DNA from: Cryptomeria japonica | Lineage: Eukaryota > Streptophyta > Pinopsida > Cupressales > Cupressaceae | Direction of reading: 5' to 3' | DNA length: 64,000 bases | NCBI RefSeq assembly: GCF_030272615.1 | Contig: NC_081412.1 | Span: 480,587,157-480,651,156, forward strand | Shown here: positions 47,101-59,946 of the stretch, piece by piece | Layout: each line of letters starts with the position of its first letter | Numbering within the stretch: the stretch's first letter is position 1 | Translations under genes and position numbers: made by a program | Notes under the pieces: model-generated | Databases searched by the model: none | Told to the model about the DNA's origin: nothing | What the model saw: the letters and a program-made list of their open reading frames with translations, nothing else

Positions 47101-50100
47101 AGCCGTACAGATTCTGATGCCCCCAGTTACCTTGCTAACTGGTACTAAATTTGAATCCAGTATGCATAATCAATGGGTCTAATAAAGCCCACATCTAGTA
47201 ATTTTTTCAGTTCTACCTTGACCAAAAAAGCCACTTGGGGATGCATCTTTCTGAGTTTCTGTTTGACAGGCTTGGTATCTGCTTTTAATGGCAAGTGATG
47301 AAGGACTAATTCTGGATTAAGGCCAGGCATATCTGCATAGGACCATGCAAAACTGATCTTCTTCTCAAGAAAGAAATTGACAAAATCTATCTTTTCCTAT
47401 TTTGATAAAGAATAAGCGAAATGAATGACCTTAGGGTTGTCAGGTGTACCCAAATTGATTTCTTTGGTCATTTCCACAAGCAACGTTGATTTACCCTGAC
47501 TTGATAGGGGTATGTCCACTCTTCCACCTTTGTGCCCCTCAGAGAGGTTTTCACCCGCAAGTACGTCTTTTATTTTTACTTTTGTATGATCAGAGAGTGC
47601 CTTATGGTTTTCACTCAAAGACCTATCTTCTTGATTTTGTACTTTTTCTTTCCTTTTTTCATTTTGATGACTGGAAGATGGAGTTGACTCCCCAAAATAT
47701 GTCGTGGAATCCAAATCAATAGCAAATCCTGCCTTATGATCTCCTTGTGGTATGCCTTCTCGTAGTCCCAGGAATTCTGCAATTGCTTTGTCATTTTGAA
47801 AATAGTCCAATGTGAGTGGTTCTTGTTGGTCCTGTTGGATAAGCTGGGGATAATGGAGGGGCATGTCATCATCAGGTTTAAGGAGAGAGAGGACTGAGAT
47901 GGTAAAGATGTAAACATTTGTGGTATCACTGTCTGAATTGCTTGTATCTGATTTGGAGCTTGGGTCCCAAAATGACTCTATCTAGGCATTAGGACATGTT
48001 TTGGGAAAGGGAGTTATTTCCTATTTGTCTTCCATAGGAAAATCATCAAGGTCAAGGAAAACATTGTCAAGGGCATAGGAGCTAGAAGAAAAAGAACTCC
48101 ACTCCCATTCATTGGAATCAATTTCGGGTCGGGTATCCTCAAGTGTTGTTTCATCATCAGAGTCACGCCCCTTTCTACACGTGGTCACTTTGGTAGACGA
48201 GGGTCCAATTCACAATGGTAAAAAACCTAACCCTACAGTTAGAGGTTGCATCTTGGGTATAATAGGTTCTAGCCTTCCTTTCTTGTCAGGGCCTAAGCCA
48301 CTGCAGCCGTCATATCCTTTCTTTTGCAGCATAGTAAATCCTTTGCCGTACTGTTCCACTGGCAACCTGACAGGTGGTGTCTCGGTAGGGTCCTTATAAA
48401 GCCAGTCTATGATATCATCATCCAAAGTTTCTTTATCAAGTTCACCCCATCTTGTAAATGTAGTGGGGGCTGATACTGAATGACTATCTTAGGTTCTTTT
48501 TGCAACAAATGTGGTTTGCCATGTGATTTTGGAGATATTGGTAAATTCCCAATGAGGAATGTTTGAGCCATTGAATACTCTCTGCATCCTTGGTCCTGTA
48601 TCTTCAATTTACCTTTGACAACTTCTAACAATTCATTAGGATCTACATAACTATGTGAGTGGGCCTCTCTATTAACTGGGACTTGCTGCTACGGGGAATC
48701 CTTTAGAGTAGCACAAAATTGAAATGGATTAGGATCTCTTGGAATTGTTATCTCAATTCCATTGTAAGGATATTTTAAACATTGATGATAAGTGGATGGA
48801 ACTACTTTCATTGCGTGGATCCACGGATGGCCAAGAATCATATTGTAAGGGAGGTCGAGGTCTAGGACCTACAAGAAAGTGTTTTCTGTTACTAGACTGA
48901 CTCTGATAGGCAATGTAATTATCCCTTTAGATGGGTGCTCAGCATCATCATATGCTTTGATTGTTATTCTTCTAGAAGAATCAATATCATTTTCTGTATA
49001 ACCAAGACCAATGACCACTCTCAAGGTACAAATATTAAGACCCGTTCCACCTTTTATCTAGACTCGTCAGATTTTGCAATTATGGACAAAGACTTCAAGA
49101 TGTAAAGGATCATTATGAGGGAGCTTATCAGGTGAAATATCGTTATCAAAAAATGCAACGTGTTGGGAAATAGCTAGATGTCCTATTCAGGCTTGAAACT
49201 GGTCAACATCAATGTCTGTCAGGACAGTGGACTCAATTAAAGCTTTATCTAGGACTGCACGATGCATAGGGGACATTTTCAACAACTCAAGGATCGATAT
49301 TTGTGCAGGTGTCTTTCCCAGATGATCTAGGAGATTATACTGACTCGCAGGAGTTGGTTTGGGAAGAACTGTAGGAGCTCTTTTCAGGACTATTTTGGAT
49401 CAACGAGTGGTGACTGCGCAAGAAGGATCTTGTCCCTTTATTCTTAGGGTGAAAACATACTCATTTGATGCTCGAAAACAATTGATGACATTGTTATAAC
49501 CAGTGTTTGCATAATTTGTTGTTTGGGTAGAGTTTGAAGATGATGCTTTACCCTTGTCATGATCAAGCAAAGGAGTTTTGAAAATTGTATGATCAGTGTT
49601 AGAGGTTGCGTTGGGCGGATCTACCTCAATTACTCCTTGCTCTAACAAGTCTTGAATCATATGTTTCAATTGAAAACCTGATGCAGTTTTATGCCCTTTT
49701 GACCGATGGTATTCACAATAGGCATTATCATTCCACCAATGCGGCTTTACCAATGGTTCTGCCTTGATATCTGGTAACTTGATAAATTTTGCTTGTATTA
49801 ATTGTTTCATTATTGACTCAATAGGCTCTCCCAATGGCGTAAATTGCCGAGGAGGCCCATCCCTCGATCGAAAAGATTTGCGTTGCTGATTTTGTGGCTA
49901 ACCTTATTGTTGATTATATTGTTGAGTATATTGTTGAGTATGTTGTTGGTATTGCGGTTGTTGAGTAACATTACTCGCTGGTGTTTGATTTTGTTCCATA
50001 GTTGACATATTAGGAGCACTCAATTTCTTGATTGTGAATGGGGGTTGATTTGCATTCACCGCTCTTGCGTCAACAACTCCATCATTAATGACATTCTTGT

Positions 50101-52432
50101 TTTTGTACCAAAATCTATTTCTGTCCTCTGAGTTGTTTGTGTTATCACTGTCCTTGTTGAGCTTAATGATTCCCTTAGCTACAAGAGCAGTTTCAATGTT
50201 CATCCCTTTCTTAATGAGTTTCTCAATAGTACTGGGACTTTTCAATTTGAGTTCATACATCATTTCTGGGACCAAATTTTGGATAAACAAGTTCACTTGT
50301 TGTTCTTCAGGTATATCTAGGGAAGAACGACTATACAAGCTTCGCCATCGTTGCAAGAAAGTCACTAATGGTTCACCTTGCTTTTGCTTGGTGTTGCATA
50401 AATCTGACATGGTCACGTCACTGTCAATGTTGGATGCGAAGTGAGATATAAACTTTTGAGCCAATTCTGACCAAGTCTTTATATTTCTTGGCAGATGCGA
50501 ATACCAATCCATGGCTTTTACCGTGAGACTTCGTGCAAATAAGCGCATTAAATATGTTTCCTCATAACTCACTTCATTACACGCCACAAAAAATGCTTGA
50601 ATGTGATCTTTTGGATTGCCATTCCCTTTATATTTCTCAAAATTAGGTGCCTCAAAATGCTTAGGGAAGGGAGGCATGTATAAGCTCTTGTCAAAGGGAT
50701 TAGGACATAAATCTTGATCTATGTACAACTTCTTTGTTCCTTTGGTTTCTAATGTGTCGACTTGTCGTTGCAACTTCTCAAGCTATTGCGCAATTGTATC
50801 AGATTTTGGAGGTCCATCATTAATCCTGGTGGGTACTCTTTGTCGATACATCGTGTTTCCGATCAGTTGTTGATGCTCTGAAATTATCATCTTTGGTGTC
50901 TCTGGCATATAATGTTCTTGGTACACCTCTTGTTGTTGTGGTTGTGTCATGCCTTGATATTGACCTTGTTGTTGTGCTTCTTGTGGTGGAATCATTGTTT
51001 GTAGCCTAGGTTGATATTGCAATTGAGGGTGTTGTTGATATTGCACAGGCATCAATTGCGGTTGTGAAGTATGATAGCCAATTTGTCTTGGCACATATTG
51101 AGGCACATGTTCTTGTTGATGTTGATGAATTAGAATTTGTTGACTTTGTGCCAATTGTTGTTGTCGTGGTGTAAATCCCATCATTTGCAAAAAACTTTGT
51201 TTGGGTGGTTTTTGTTGTTTCTCCTTAAGATGGGGTATGGCACTTGCATTAACTTGTTTTGTTGTTTGTCCAATCCATTGTGGTGGTTGCAAGTTTGCAT
51301 TAACTTGTAATGGTGCAGAGGGCATTGCAACTTGTTTTCGAATGCGATATTGTTGTTGTTGAGCATTGTTTGTTTGCACATTTGATTGTACCTTTTGTGT
51401 ATTACTCAATTGTTGCAACATTTGTTGTTGGTGCAAACCACTATCTATAGCTCTTTGTGTCGCCATTATCGAAGGATCTGTCACAATAGTCTGTATAACA
51501 GGTGCTTGAGTGTTTGGTAAATATATTGAACTTAGTGGGACATAGGAACTTTGTTGCATTGTAGAATTTTTTTGGACATTGGTGAGATCAGGCATTCCAG
51601 TCGTGAAGCTTTCTTGCATCTTAGATTTTGATCCAATTTTATGCATGTGAGGAACCACTTCTTGTTGAGGGACAGTTGTCAATATTTGTGTGGTCCTTGT
51701 TTGATCTTGTGTTACAGGTGTTGTGTTAAATAATGGATTATTTATTGTCTCAAATGGTGACTTTTGAGGAATAGTCACTGTCAATGCCTTTGAAGCACGT
51801 TTACTCATCAAGGTAGGTTGAGTTTCTTGTTGCACATGGTCTTCATTTGGATGTGGGGAGAAACTTAACAGCTCACTACCTTGTTGTTTTTGCACATTGA
51901 TTTTCTCACTTGAGGAGGTCACATTACTCATCATGTCAAGATATTTTTGTGGGAACATCTTAAAGACCTTGTTCAAGAATTTATCCATCTTTTTCGTCAA
52001 CTTTGGATCTTGAAGGAACATATCAACATCATCAGAGGCATCGGAATCTGATGAAGAATCTGGTAAAATATTTGGATTTGTTTCTTGTTGAATGCCTTGA
52101 TCTTAACCAAATCCTTGTGAAAGAGTTTGTTCCTCATATAATGTTTGAGTTTGAATATCATGTTGCAGGTTCAATTGATTCCAATCAAAAGGTGCATTTC
52201 CCCTTAGTGTTGGTGGAACACTCCCATGTCCTGGTTTCATGGGTACAAATACTGGTTCATATAATGGAGGTGGTCCAAGTTGAACCATTCCATATGGTGG
52301 TAATGATGTGTTTGATGAACCTTCAATTTGTACTGTTTGACTAGTTTGAAACTATGAATTTGATATGTTGTCAATGGGTTGATACGTTGGTTCGCCCATC
52401 TTTTTAGATTTTGACCTTGTCTCAACAGGCAT
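44188..52432 (-). pseudogene. G gag-pol polyprotein (Tat lineage), broken
   Basis: ATG at 52,432 (MPVETRSKSKKMGEPTYQ) opens a frame of about 2,750 codons to TAA at 44,188. An unusually long Gln-rich N-terminal extension (to about 50,780) precedes the Gag core (FEAPNFEKYKGNGNPKDH, WYSHLPRNIKTWSELAQKF). Then come a finger CEYHRSKGHKTASGF lacking its last Cys (about 49,700), the protease IKGGTGLNICTL (about 49,040; Lys where Asp is usual in retropepsins), RT (YVDD in MEDYVDDLL, about 46,800), RNase H (46,150-46,500), a second RNase H (WKLYFDGSHTKFRSGAG, about 45,900) and integrase (GGHFNGLSLAKKLI; LDLLGK; VTDNGHPF; YYPQGNGQAEASNKTI; 44,492-45,289). Four frameshifts (about 48,490, 47,152, 46,945, 44,510) and about 17 stops disrupt it. 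Nearly all the stops fit C-to-T changes in CAG, CAA or CGA. Confidence 0.94.
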
Positions 52433-54579
52433 GTCACTATGCAAATGCAATATTCTTGGACTTTTTCAAGGATAATATATGATATGCAACTAAATGCAAA
52501 CTAGATAGATGAAAATGCAATCTATGGCAAGAATGCAACCTATGTTTTTGTTTGTTTTTCAATATTTTGACAAACTTTTTGGAATGCAAATCTAAAAGAG
52601 ACCCTTAGGAAATTGAAATGATGTCTAGACCTCAAGGGACAAAAGGACCAAGTGAAAAAAGGACAAAATGACAATGTCACCCCTATATGCTTGGATACTA
52701 AGCTAGGTTTGATGAAATGACATTGATGACAAAAGACAAAAGTTTGACAAGGTCTGGACTTCTTAACAATGACTTAGGGTTTATTCAAAGATTTGGATTA
52801 CTCAAGTATGACAAAACCTAGTTTTGACACTATATGCAAAGGGATAATTGCTATGCAAATGACTCTAATATGATATGATAATGACTTAAGCTTAATGAAG
52901 GGACCTAGGGTATGCACATGCAAATGTATGACAATGTCAACCTAAGGTTGAATTATGAAATGGTATTACTCTAATGCAAGAGGACACATGCAAATGGATG
53001 ACCCTTATTGATATGCAAAGGAGTATGACCTAGGTGAAACCTAACCTTGACAATGAACTTGCAAAATGCAAACCTAGGATGAACCTAAATCTAAGTGACA
53101 TGAATGTTGAGACAAGATTTTGAGAAATGTTTGACAACCATGTTTGAAGGTGTTTTGAACTTTGTTGGATGAAATACTCTTGTGTTTAACCTTGTTTTGA
53201 ATCAATTTGTCTTGGTTTTGAAATGAGACACAACTGAACTTTTGACAAGTAAAGAAGACAAGATATTTTAACTTAGACTCAAGACAATCATGCTCATTCA
53301 CACATTTCTTATGGATGGCAAGGGCAGTAGGTACTTGAGAGGTAGACTCGTTATGAGATTCAAGGAGAATACATAGATGCTTGACCCCACGGGCTCCCCT
53401 CCACGGCACTCACTTTTCAGGGCAGCCAAGCATCAATCCCCATGGAAATCTCCCCATGGCAAACTTAGTATCTCTTCCAAGTATCCGAACATGTCCTTCT
53501 CAAGCAACTAGAAGGATTTTTGGCCTCTAAATACAAGGTGTTTAGTAAGGATTTTTGTTAAGTGTTACTCCTTGGTGTCACGCAAGCATGATTGAGACAT
53601 TAAGCCCACCAAGATACCAAACAAATGTAGTCACGCAAGCACGATTTAGACTGTGAGGCCCTACTTAGATGTTGATATGAGAAAGAGTTCAAGGGTCATC
53701 ACTTCCCAAGTAATTGCAATTCCCACGTAACCCTTCCTTCAAAGCTTTCGCCCATCAGGTATTTATTTATAGTGAGTTAGAATGCCAAGGTACTCTGGTT
53801 GTGCTCACTTTGGGTCATTCCCTTCTCACGATTGTCACTTTCTTGCAAAAGAAAGCAAATGGTCGGGAAGGTAGGCCCTCTAAAGGTAACAAACAATCCG
53901 AGCCATGAGAATGGTATCGAAGATCTGGATTTCTGATCACCCTAAGAAGGATGAGAGCATACTCTCCTACTCTAATGTCAAACTCAACAATCAAAGCAAA
54001 CACACGTTCATTCCATCCTACTTAGCAATCATACTAGGTGCCCAATTATGAACCACAAACACAAAAGTTTGGTTGAAATACAAGGCAACCTGCAAAATCA
54101 TCAAGTTAAAAGTTTGATTTGTTTGGTCTTTGACTAGCGAACCTGCATAAACTTTGTTAGTAGTTTCATTTTGTCTTTGCCATGCATAATACCAAGGTGT
54201 TGCACAAAGAATCAATACCAAATAAAAACCAAAATGCAGAAATAGAATGCAAAACAAAGTAATTTGCAAGTAAAAAACATTGCTTTTTACCTCTGTTTCT
54301 GGCCTTACACAGGCGTAGAATGTCTTACACAGGCACAAAATGCAGTAACACGGGCGTAGAATGCACTGACACAGGTGCAGATCCCTTTGACATAGGCACA
54401 GAAGTCCTTGACATAGGCACAGATTGCTTGACACGGGCGCAGAACTCTCCTACATAGGTGCAGAAGTGCCCAGAAACCCCTGAATTGCCCTGTTTCTTGG
54501 GTTTTTTCACCTACAAATCAACTCAAAAGAACTCAAAATCCTAGTTAGGGGGTTAGTTCACATCGGGTTCACCAATTAA
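52433..54579 (-). other. G leader between primer site and gag
   Basis: 2.1 kb. From 53,111 leftward in minus sense it has a copy at 32,949-34,394. The open frame at 53,074-53,409 starts with GTG and has no ATG. The 21-bp repeat lies at 54,303-54,470. The part 52,440-53,100 is rich in ATGCAA and TATGACAA motifs. PBS-like TTGGTGAACCC is at about 54,567-54,577 (minus). Confidence 0.7.
54303..54470. repeat. ~21-bp tandem repeat in the G leader (8 units)
   Basis: Eight drifting units containing ACA-AGG-GCAGA. On the minus strand the unit encodes heptapeptides such as VPMSRTS, but no start codon or conserved frame supports a protein. Confidence 0.8.
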
Positions 54580-56007
54580 TGTAGATAGGAAATTTAGAAA
54601 TCATCAAAGCAATAGCAAATTGGACTAGTTCAATCACGAAAACTAAAATGTAGTGACAACAATCCTAAAAACATTCAATGAAATCATGAAAACAAGACAT
54701 TCAATTTGAAATCTAAGCAAACAAAATGTAGATGTCTCCTTCATGTGACTCCATTGTCCTTCTTTCTCCTTCAAATAGCTTTGTTTTGTGGATCTCACCT
54801 ACAAGTGCATATGCATGAGATGAAAGCAAGATTGACAAGATAGCATGATGGCATAAGGGTACTAGAAGCGTGATTGAAGAAATTCATCCAATTTATAGAT
54901 GAAGTGGAGATAAGACAAGATTAGCATGAAAGTGATTCGAATGGAAATTCAAATCAGGAATAGCAAAATTATGACAAGTGTATGACAAATTGCTATGCAA
55001 GGATTTATGACAATTTATGACAATTTATGACAAATTGCTATGCAAGGATTATGACAAGAATTTGAAATAGAAATAAACATTTAGGAATTTAGGAGAAATT
55101 AGAAAATTAGGTAAATTAATTAATAATTTCTCATTCATTAATTAATTTACAAAAATAGGAGGAATTAATTAGCCAATTAAATAAACATTTAATTGTGACA
55201 AGAAGACTTGGGTTAAATAAATAAATCATTTATCCTAAGGAGAAAATGGAGAGAAAATGACAAACAAGGTTAAATGAATAAATCATGAAACCCTAGAAGA
55301 TGAATTAGAAATGCAAGGACGACAATTAGGTCTTGACAAAAGATAATTGATATCGATTCGATTTGATCATGATTCTGACTGACAAAGGACCCATACTGAT
55401 AAGTGATTTGATTGATAAATGCGCTAATTGACAAGGAACAATGACTAATTGATCCAAATTGACATGATTGAGAAGGATGACGATCGATGATAAATTGATC
55501 GTAAGACGACAAGATTGAAAATAACAACGATCGATGACAAATCGATCACAAAACGACAAGATTGAAAATGACAATGATTGACAACAAATCGATCGCAAGA
55601 CAACAAGATTGAAAATGACAACGATCGATGAAAAATCGATCGCAAAATGACAAGATTGATAAGAGGACAACGATCAATGACAAATCGATCGCAAAATGAC
55701 AAGATTGATAAGAGGACAAAACCCTAATTAGGATTGACGATGTCCAAAATGATGACAAATGAACACGCACATTGATGCGACAGGATAAGATTGACCAAAA
55801 TCATGACTGAAGATTGTTATCAACAAGACCAAATTCGAAAGCGAGACAAATGAAGAATGCAGAAGAAGGACTCGATGCTCACAAATGATAAAGACCAAGT
55901 GCATAACATAGGAGAAATGTTAATATGACGCAAAAACCCTAAAATAAGGCAATGCGCAGATGTTAAAGTATGACTCGGCAAGTGTTGACCATTTTTAGGT
56001 GTCTACA
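54580..56007 (-). repeat. G 5' LTR
   Basis: 1,428 bp, minus-strand TGTAGACACC...CCTATCTACA. It contains the 47-bp array at 55,470-55,720 (about 5-6 units). It joins the F integrase frame at 56,008. Confidence 0.93.
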
Positions 56008-58930
56008 ATTTCCAATTGGGAATCTTTCTTTTCTCAGATACACCATCACTTCATCACCAACTTCAAATTCCTTATGTCTTCTCTTCTCATCTTCTTTCTC
56101 CTTATACTTGTTTTTCATGTCCTCCAAATGTTGCTTAACTTGAATATGTAAGTCCTTCATGTGATCTGCAAACTCTTTTGCTTCTAAACTTCTCTGGTCT
56201 TCCCTGCTAATATCTCTTAATTTTGATATACCTCTAGGGTGTGGTCTAGTAACAATCTCTAAAGGCATCCTTATGGTACTCTTGTTTACTGAATTATTGT
56301 AGGCAAACTCTACTTGTGCAAGAATTAAATCCCAACTTCCGGTTTTGTCTCCAACTAAACATCTGAACAAATTTCCCAAGCTTCAGTTAACTACTTATGT
56401 CTGTCCATCAATTTGTGGGTGAAAAGTAGAACTGAACTTCAAATCTATCTTCATCTTTTTCCAAAGTGTTCTCCAAAAATAGCCAACAAACTTAGTGTCT
56501 CTGTCTGAAACTATGCTCTTAGGTAGTCCGTGTAATCTCACTACTTCCTTGAAAAATAAGTCTGCTACATGTAATGCATCTAATGTCTTCTTACACGGTA
56601 TGAAATGAGCCATCTTCGAGAAAATATTCACTACCACAAATATAGAATCATTCCCTCTCTGTGTTTTAGGCAATCCAAGTATGAAATCCATACTTATATC
56701 CTCCCATGGTTTTACCATTACTGTCAAAGGTTTATACAACACATTCTTACTACTACCCATTGCAACTTGACAAACTCTACAACTTTGCACATATTTCCTA
56801 ACATCCTTATGAATCTGGGGCCAAAAGTAATGCTCACTCACCAATGCTATTGTTTTGTCAACAACAAAGTGTCTGGATAATCTTCCACTATGTTTCTCCT
56901 TTATCAGATTCTCCCTCATAGAACTCTTAGGTATGCACAATTGTATTCCTCTGAATAACATCCAATCCTAAAAGAAGTAATCCAACCACTTGCTTCTATC
57001 TACTATAACCAGTTCTTTGCATGCTCTCCAAGGTTCTGCAAAATTCAAGTCATCATCATATAAGGTCTTCAATTCCTCAAATCCTAATACTGTTACTCTC
57101 ATCTTTGTCAACAAATTCCTTCTCCTACTCAATGCATCAGCAACTTTTTATATTTCCCAGTTTTGTGCTTCAACACAAAGGTGTTACTCTGCAAAAATTC
57201 TACCCATCTTATATGTCTCTGACTCAACTTACTCTGACTGTTCAAATACAGCAAAGCTTGATGATCTGTATACAACACAAAATCCTTAGGCAATAGGTAA
57301 TGTCTCCACTTCTTCAAGGCTTGAACTTTGGCATTAAATTCTTCATCATACACTAAATATCTCATATGGGCATCATTCAATTTCTCACTGAAATAAGCTC
57401 CTTCTCTCCCTTCCTGACTCAAGACTTCTCCTATTGTTGTTCCACTTGAAATACATTATTGAAATCCGGTAAAGCTAACACAGGCTACTCAGTCACTTTC
57501 CATTTCAACAATTCAAAACTTGTTTTCCTCCAATGGTCCACTTGAATTCCTTCCGATCTCCCCTCATTGTCTCAGTCATAGGGTTACAAACTGTACTAAA
57601 ATTTCTAATGAACTTTTGGTAGAAACTAGCCAATCCATGAAATGATCTTACCTCTCCAATGCTTTCCAGGGTAGGCCACTCAAGAGCTTTTACTTTCTCA
57701 CAGTCCATCTTCAAACCATCCTTAGACATCACAAATCCCAAATAGACTAATTCTTCCTTCATAAAAGTACACTTCTTAAGATTTATTAGAAACTTTTCTT
57801 CTCTCAGCCTCTGCAAAACTTGTCTCAAATGCAACAAATGCTCCCCTATTGTCTTACTGAAAATCAGAATGTCATCCAAATATACAATAACAAACTTACC
57901 CAAGAATTTCTTCAATACCTCATTCATCAACCTCATGAAAGTACTCGGTGCATTAGTTAACCCAAAAGGCATCACCAACCATTCATACAGTCCTTCATTT
58001 GTCTTCAATGTTGTCTTCCACTCATCTCCTTCTCTAATCATGATCTAATGATATCCACTCTTCAAGTCTATCTTTGTGAAGTATTTGGCTCCATTCAAAT
58101 AGTCCATTATATCATCCATCCTAGGCAAAGGAAACTAGTATTTCACTGTGATCTTGTTTATTGCTCTAGAATCGGTACACATTCTCCATTCTCCATTCTT
58201 CTTAGGTGCTAATACTCTTGGTACTGCACAAGGGCTCACACTTTCTCTGATCAAACCTTTCTTCAACAACTCCTGCACTTGTCTATTCAACTCTTCATTC
58301 TCTCTCAGTGTCATCTGATTTTCAACTTTGTTATGCAAACTAGCTCTAGCAACCAGGTCCATACAATCATTGATACTTCTCACAGGTCGTAATCCATCAA
58401 GCACATTATCTTTAATGATGTCTTCATATTTTGTCAGCAAATATTTTATATCTTTCAGTTGTTCTTCTTCATGCTCCACATTCTCAGTCTTTTTAGGAAC
58501 TAAGGCAAAACACACATTCTCGTGTCTCAATCCATCTAGGAATTTCCTTCCATCCGCCAAACAAATTCTAGCATTCGTACAGACTTCACTCTCCAAAGGT
58601 TCCTCCAAGGGCAACAAGGTTTGCTTCATCCAATTGGCCACAATAGTGTATGTATTTTTCCTCCCATCATGTATTGTCTGTCCATCAAACTGCCAAGGTC
58701 TACCCAACAAAAGGTGACAAATATCCATAGGCATAATATCACACAAGACTTTATCATGATAATTCCCAATTTTCAATTTCACCAAACATTGCTCACTTAC
58801 TAACAACTTATGATCATCCTGAATCCATGATATCTGATAAGGCTCAGGGTATTTCAATCTTTCCAAATTCAACTTATTCACCATCTCTTTTGAAACAAGA
58901 TTATCTGAACTACCACTATCTAGTAGCCAT
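56008..58930 (-). pseudogene. F pol: protease, RT, RNase H, integrase; 3' end lost
   Basis: The minus strand encodes the protease site LLDSGSSDNLVSKE (about 58,900), HLLLGRPWQFD, the RT segments VPRVLAPKKNGEWRMCTDSR and [20 protein letters not shown], the active site YLDD (about 57,890), RNase H with LYTDHQALLYLNSQ (about 57,260), the integrase zinc region ending CRVCQ (about 56,780), MDFILGLPK, IVSDRDTKF and STFHPQIDGQT (about 56,400), then LRKERFPIG where G cuts it. Style and order are Ty3/Gypsy, and the RT looks chromovirus-like; I see no chromodomain because the end is missing. Stops at about 58,135, 58,044, 57,486 and 56,969 each sit where Gln is expected. Confidence 0.92.
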
Positions 58931-59837
58931 TTGGTTCTCTCCTCCGATAGAAATTTCTATCATCATTCTGGTATGAATTACCTTCTTTGCTCACTTTCTT
59001 GTCCTTGTTCTAATCTGTATAGGTTCCTCTACCTCTGGTATATCCTCTTCCTCCTTGAAATCTTCCTCCGGAAAATTTTCCACCTCTTTTCATGTCTTTT
59101 GTTTAGCTTCTCTTCTACCTTTAGTGCATAGTGGTAAGATTCTTCGACACTCGGCAATTTGATCAAATTGAGTTCATCTTGTATAGACACCCGCAATCCA
59201 TTCAAATGTCTTGCAACTTGTCAAATTCATCATCAATGTGTCTGGATCTAATATTCAACTTGTAAAATGCCTCGGTGTACTCCTTCACACTAGATTCCTT
59301 CTGACTCAAATTCTGCAACTTCCAGAATAGATTTACTTGATAATCAACTAGCATAAATTTTGATTTCAACTTAGCAACCATCTAATCCCATGTCTTGATC
59401 TTCTCTTTACCTCTTTGTATATCAACCTGCAAATGCTCCCACCAAAGAGATGCATGAAACTAGGTATAGGCATATTTCACCTTCCTTTCTTCTGTTGTGT
59501 TTTCAAAATCAAAATATATCTCCATCTCTGAGATCCAATCCATCAATTCATTTGAATCCAACTTTCCATCATATTTCGGTGGGGTAAAATGAGGTTTAGT
59601 ATTCGCCCTACTCAAAACCCTCAAAAACCTTTCCTCATCCGCATCAACTGCTGGTGGGTTTACTTGTTCTGTCGGGGCTTCTTCTCCTTCATCTTCACTT
59701 TCATCTTCAATATGTTGGCCTCTTCTATGGGTTGTCTCAACGACTTCCAATCGGGTCGCTATTCCTCGCAACATTTCTATCACAGCAGGGTCTACATTCC
59801 CACCTACTCCACCATTCCTATTTCCTCTGTGTGCCAT
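58931..59837 (-). pseudogene. F gag, disrupted
   Basis: ATG at 59,837 (MAHRGNRNGGVGGNVDP) starts a Gypsy-type Gag with an acidic linker (EDESEDEGEEAP) and the core HFTPPKYDGKLDSNELMDW. It then continues through stops (first near 59,460) into a degraded region, with RGGKFSGGRFQGGRGYTRGR near 59,050-59,095, a Gly/Arg nucleic-acid-binding tail. No zinc knuckle can be read. Confidence 0.85.
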
Positions 59838-59930
59838 CTTCACACTAGTCCTCTACAACTATAGGTTGGATCCATAGTCTGCCACCCTACAACAAAAATT
59901 TTAGGACAACACAATCTCTGAAACTAAAGC

Positions 59931-59944
59931 TCGCTCTACTACCA
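59931..59944 (-). promoter_or_regulatory. F primer-binding site
   Basis: The minus strand reads TGGTAGTAGAGC, two mismatches from the initiator tRNA-Met complement, 2 nt from the LTR edge at 59,947. Confidence 0.75.
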
Positions 59945-59946
59945 CT

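Larger units (their letters stand above)
34395..56007 (-). mobile_element. Tat-lineage Gypsy element G (~14.9 kb without its insert), minus strand
   Basis: LTRs: 54,580-56,007 (5', 1,428 bp) and 34,395-35,339 plus 42,039-42,545 (3', split by Copia C2). Minus-strand LTR edges are TGTAGACACC and CCTATCTACA. Order: LTR, TTGGTGAACCC primer region, 2.1-kb leader, gag-protease-RT-RNase H-second RNase H-integrase in one long frame (52,432-44,188), 1.6-kb 3' UTR, polypurine tract AAAGAGGGGC, LTR. The second (archaeal-type) RNase H between RNase H and integrase, the long leader and the length are Tat/Ogre features. G interrupts the F integrase at 56,008. No target duplication can be shown because the far side is truncated. 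LTRs look only a few percent different. Confidence 0.92.

Noticed and set aside
50783-52021. Gln-rich 412-codon frame as a host transcription-factor-like gene
   Set aside because: It is in phase with the G Gag core and lies between the G primer site and protease.
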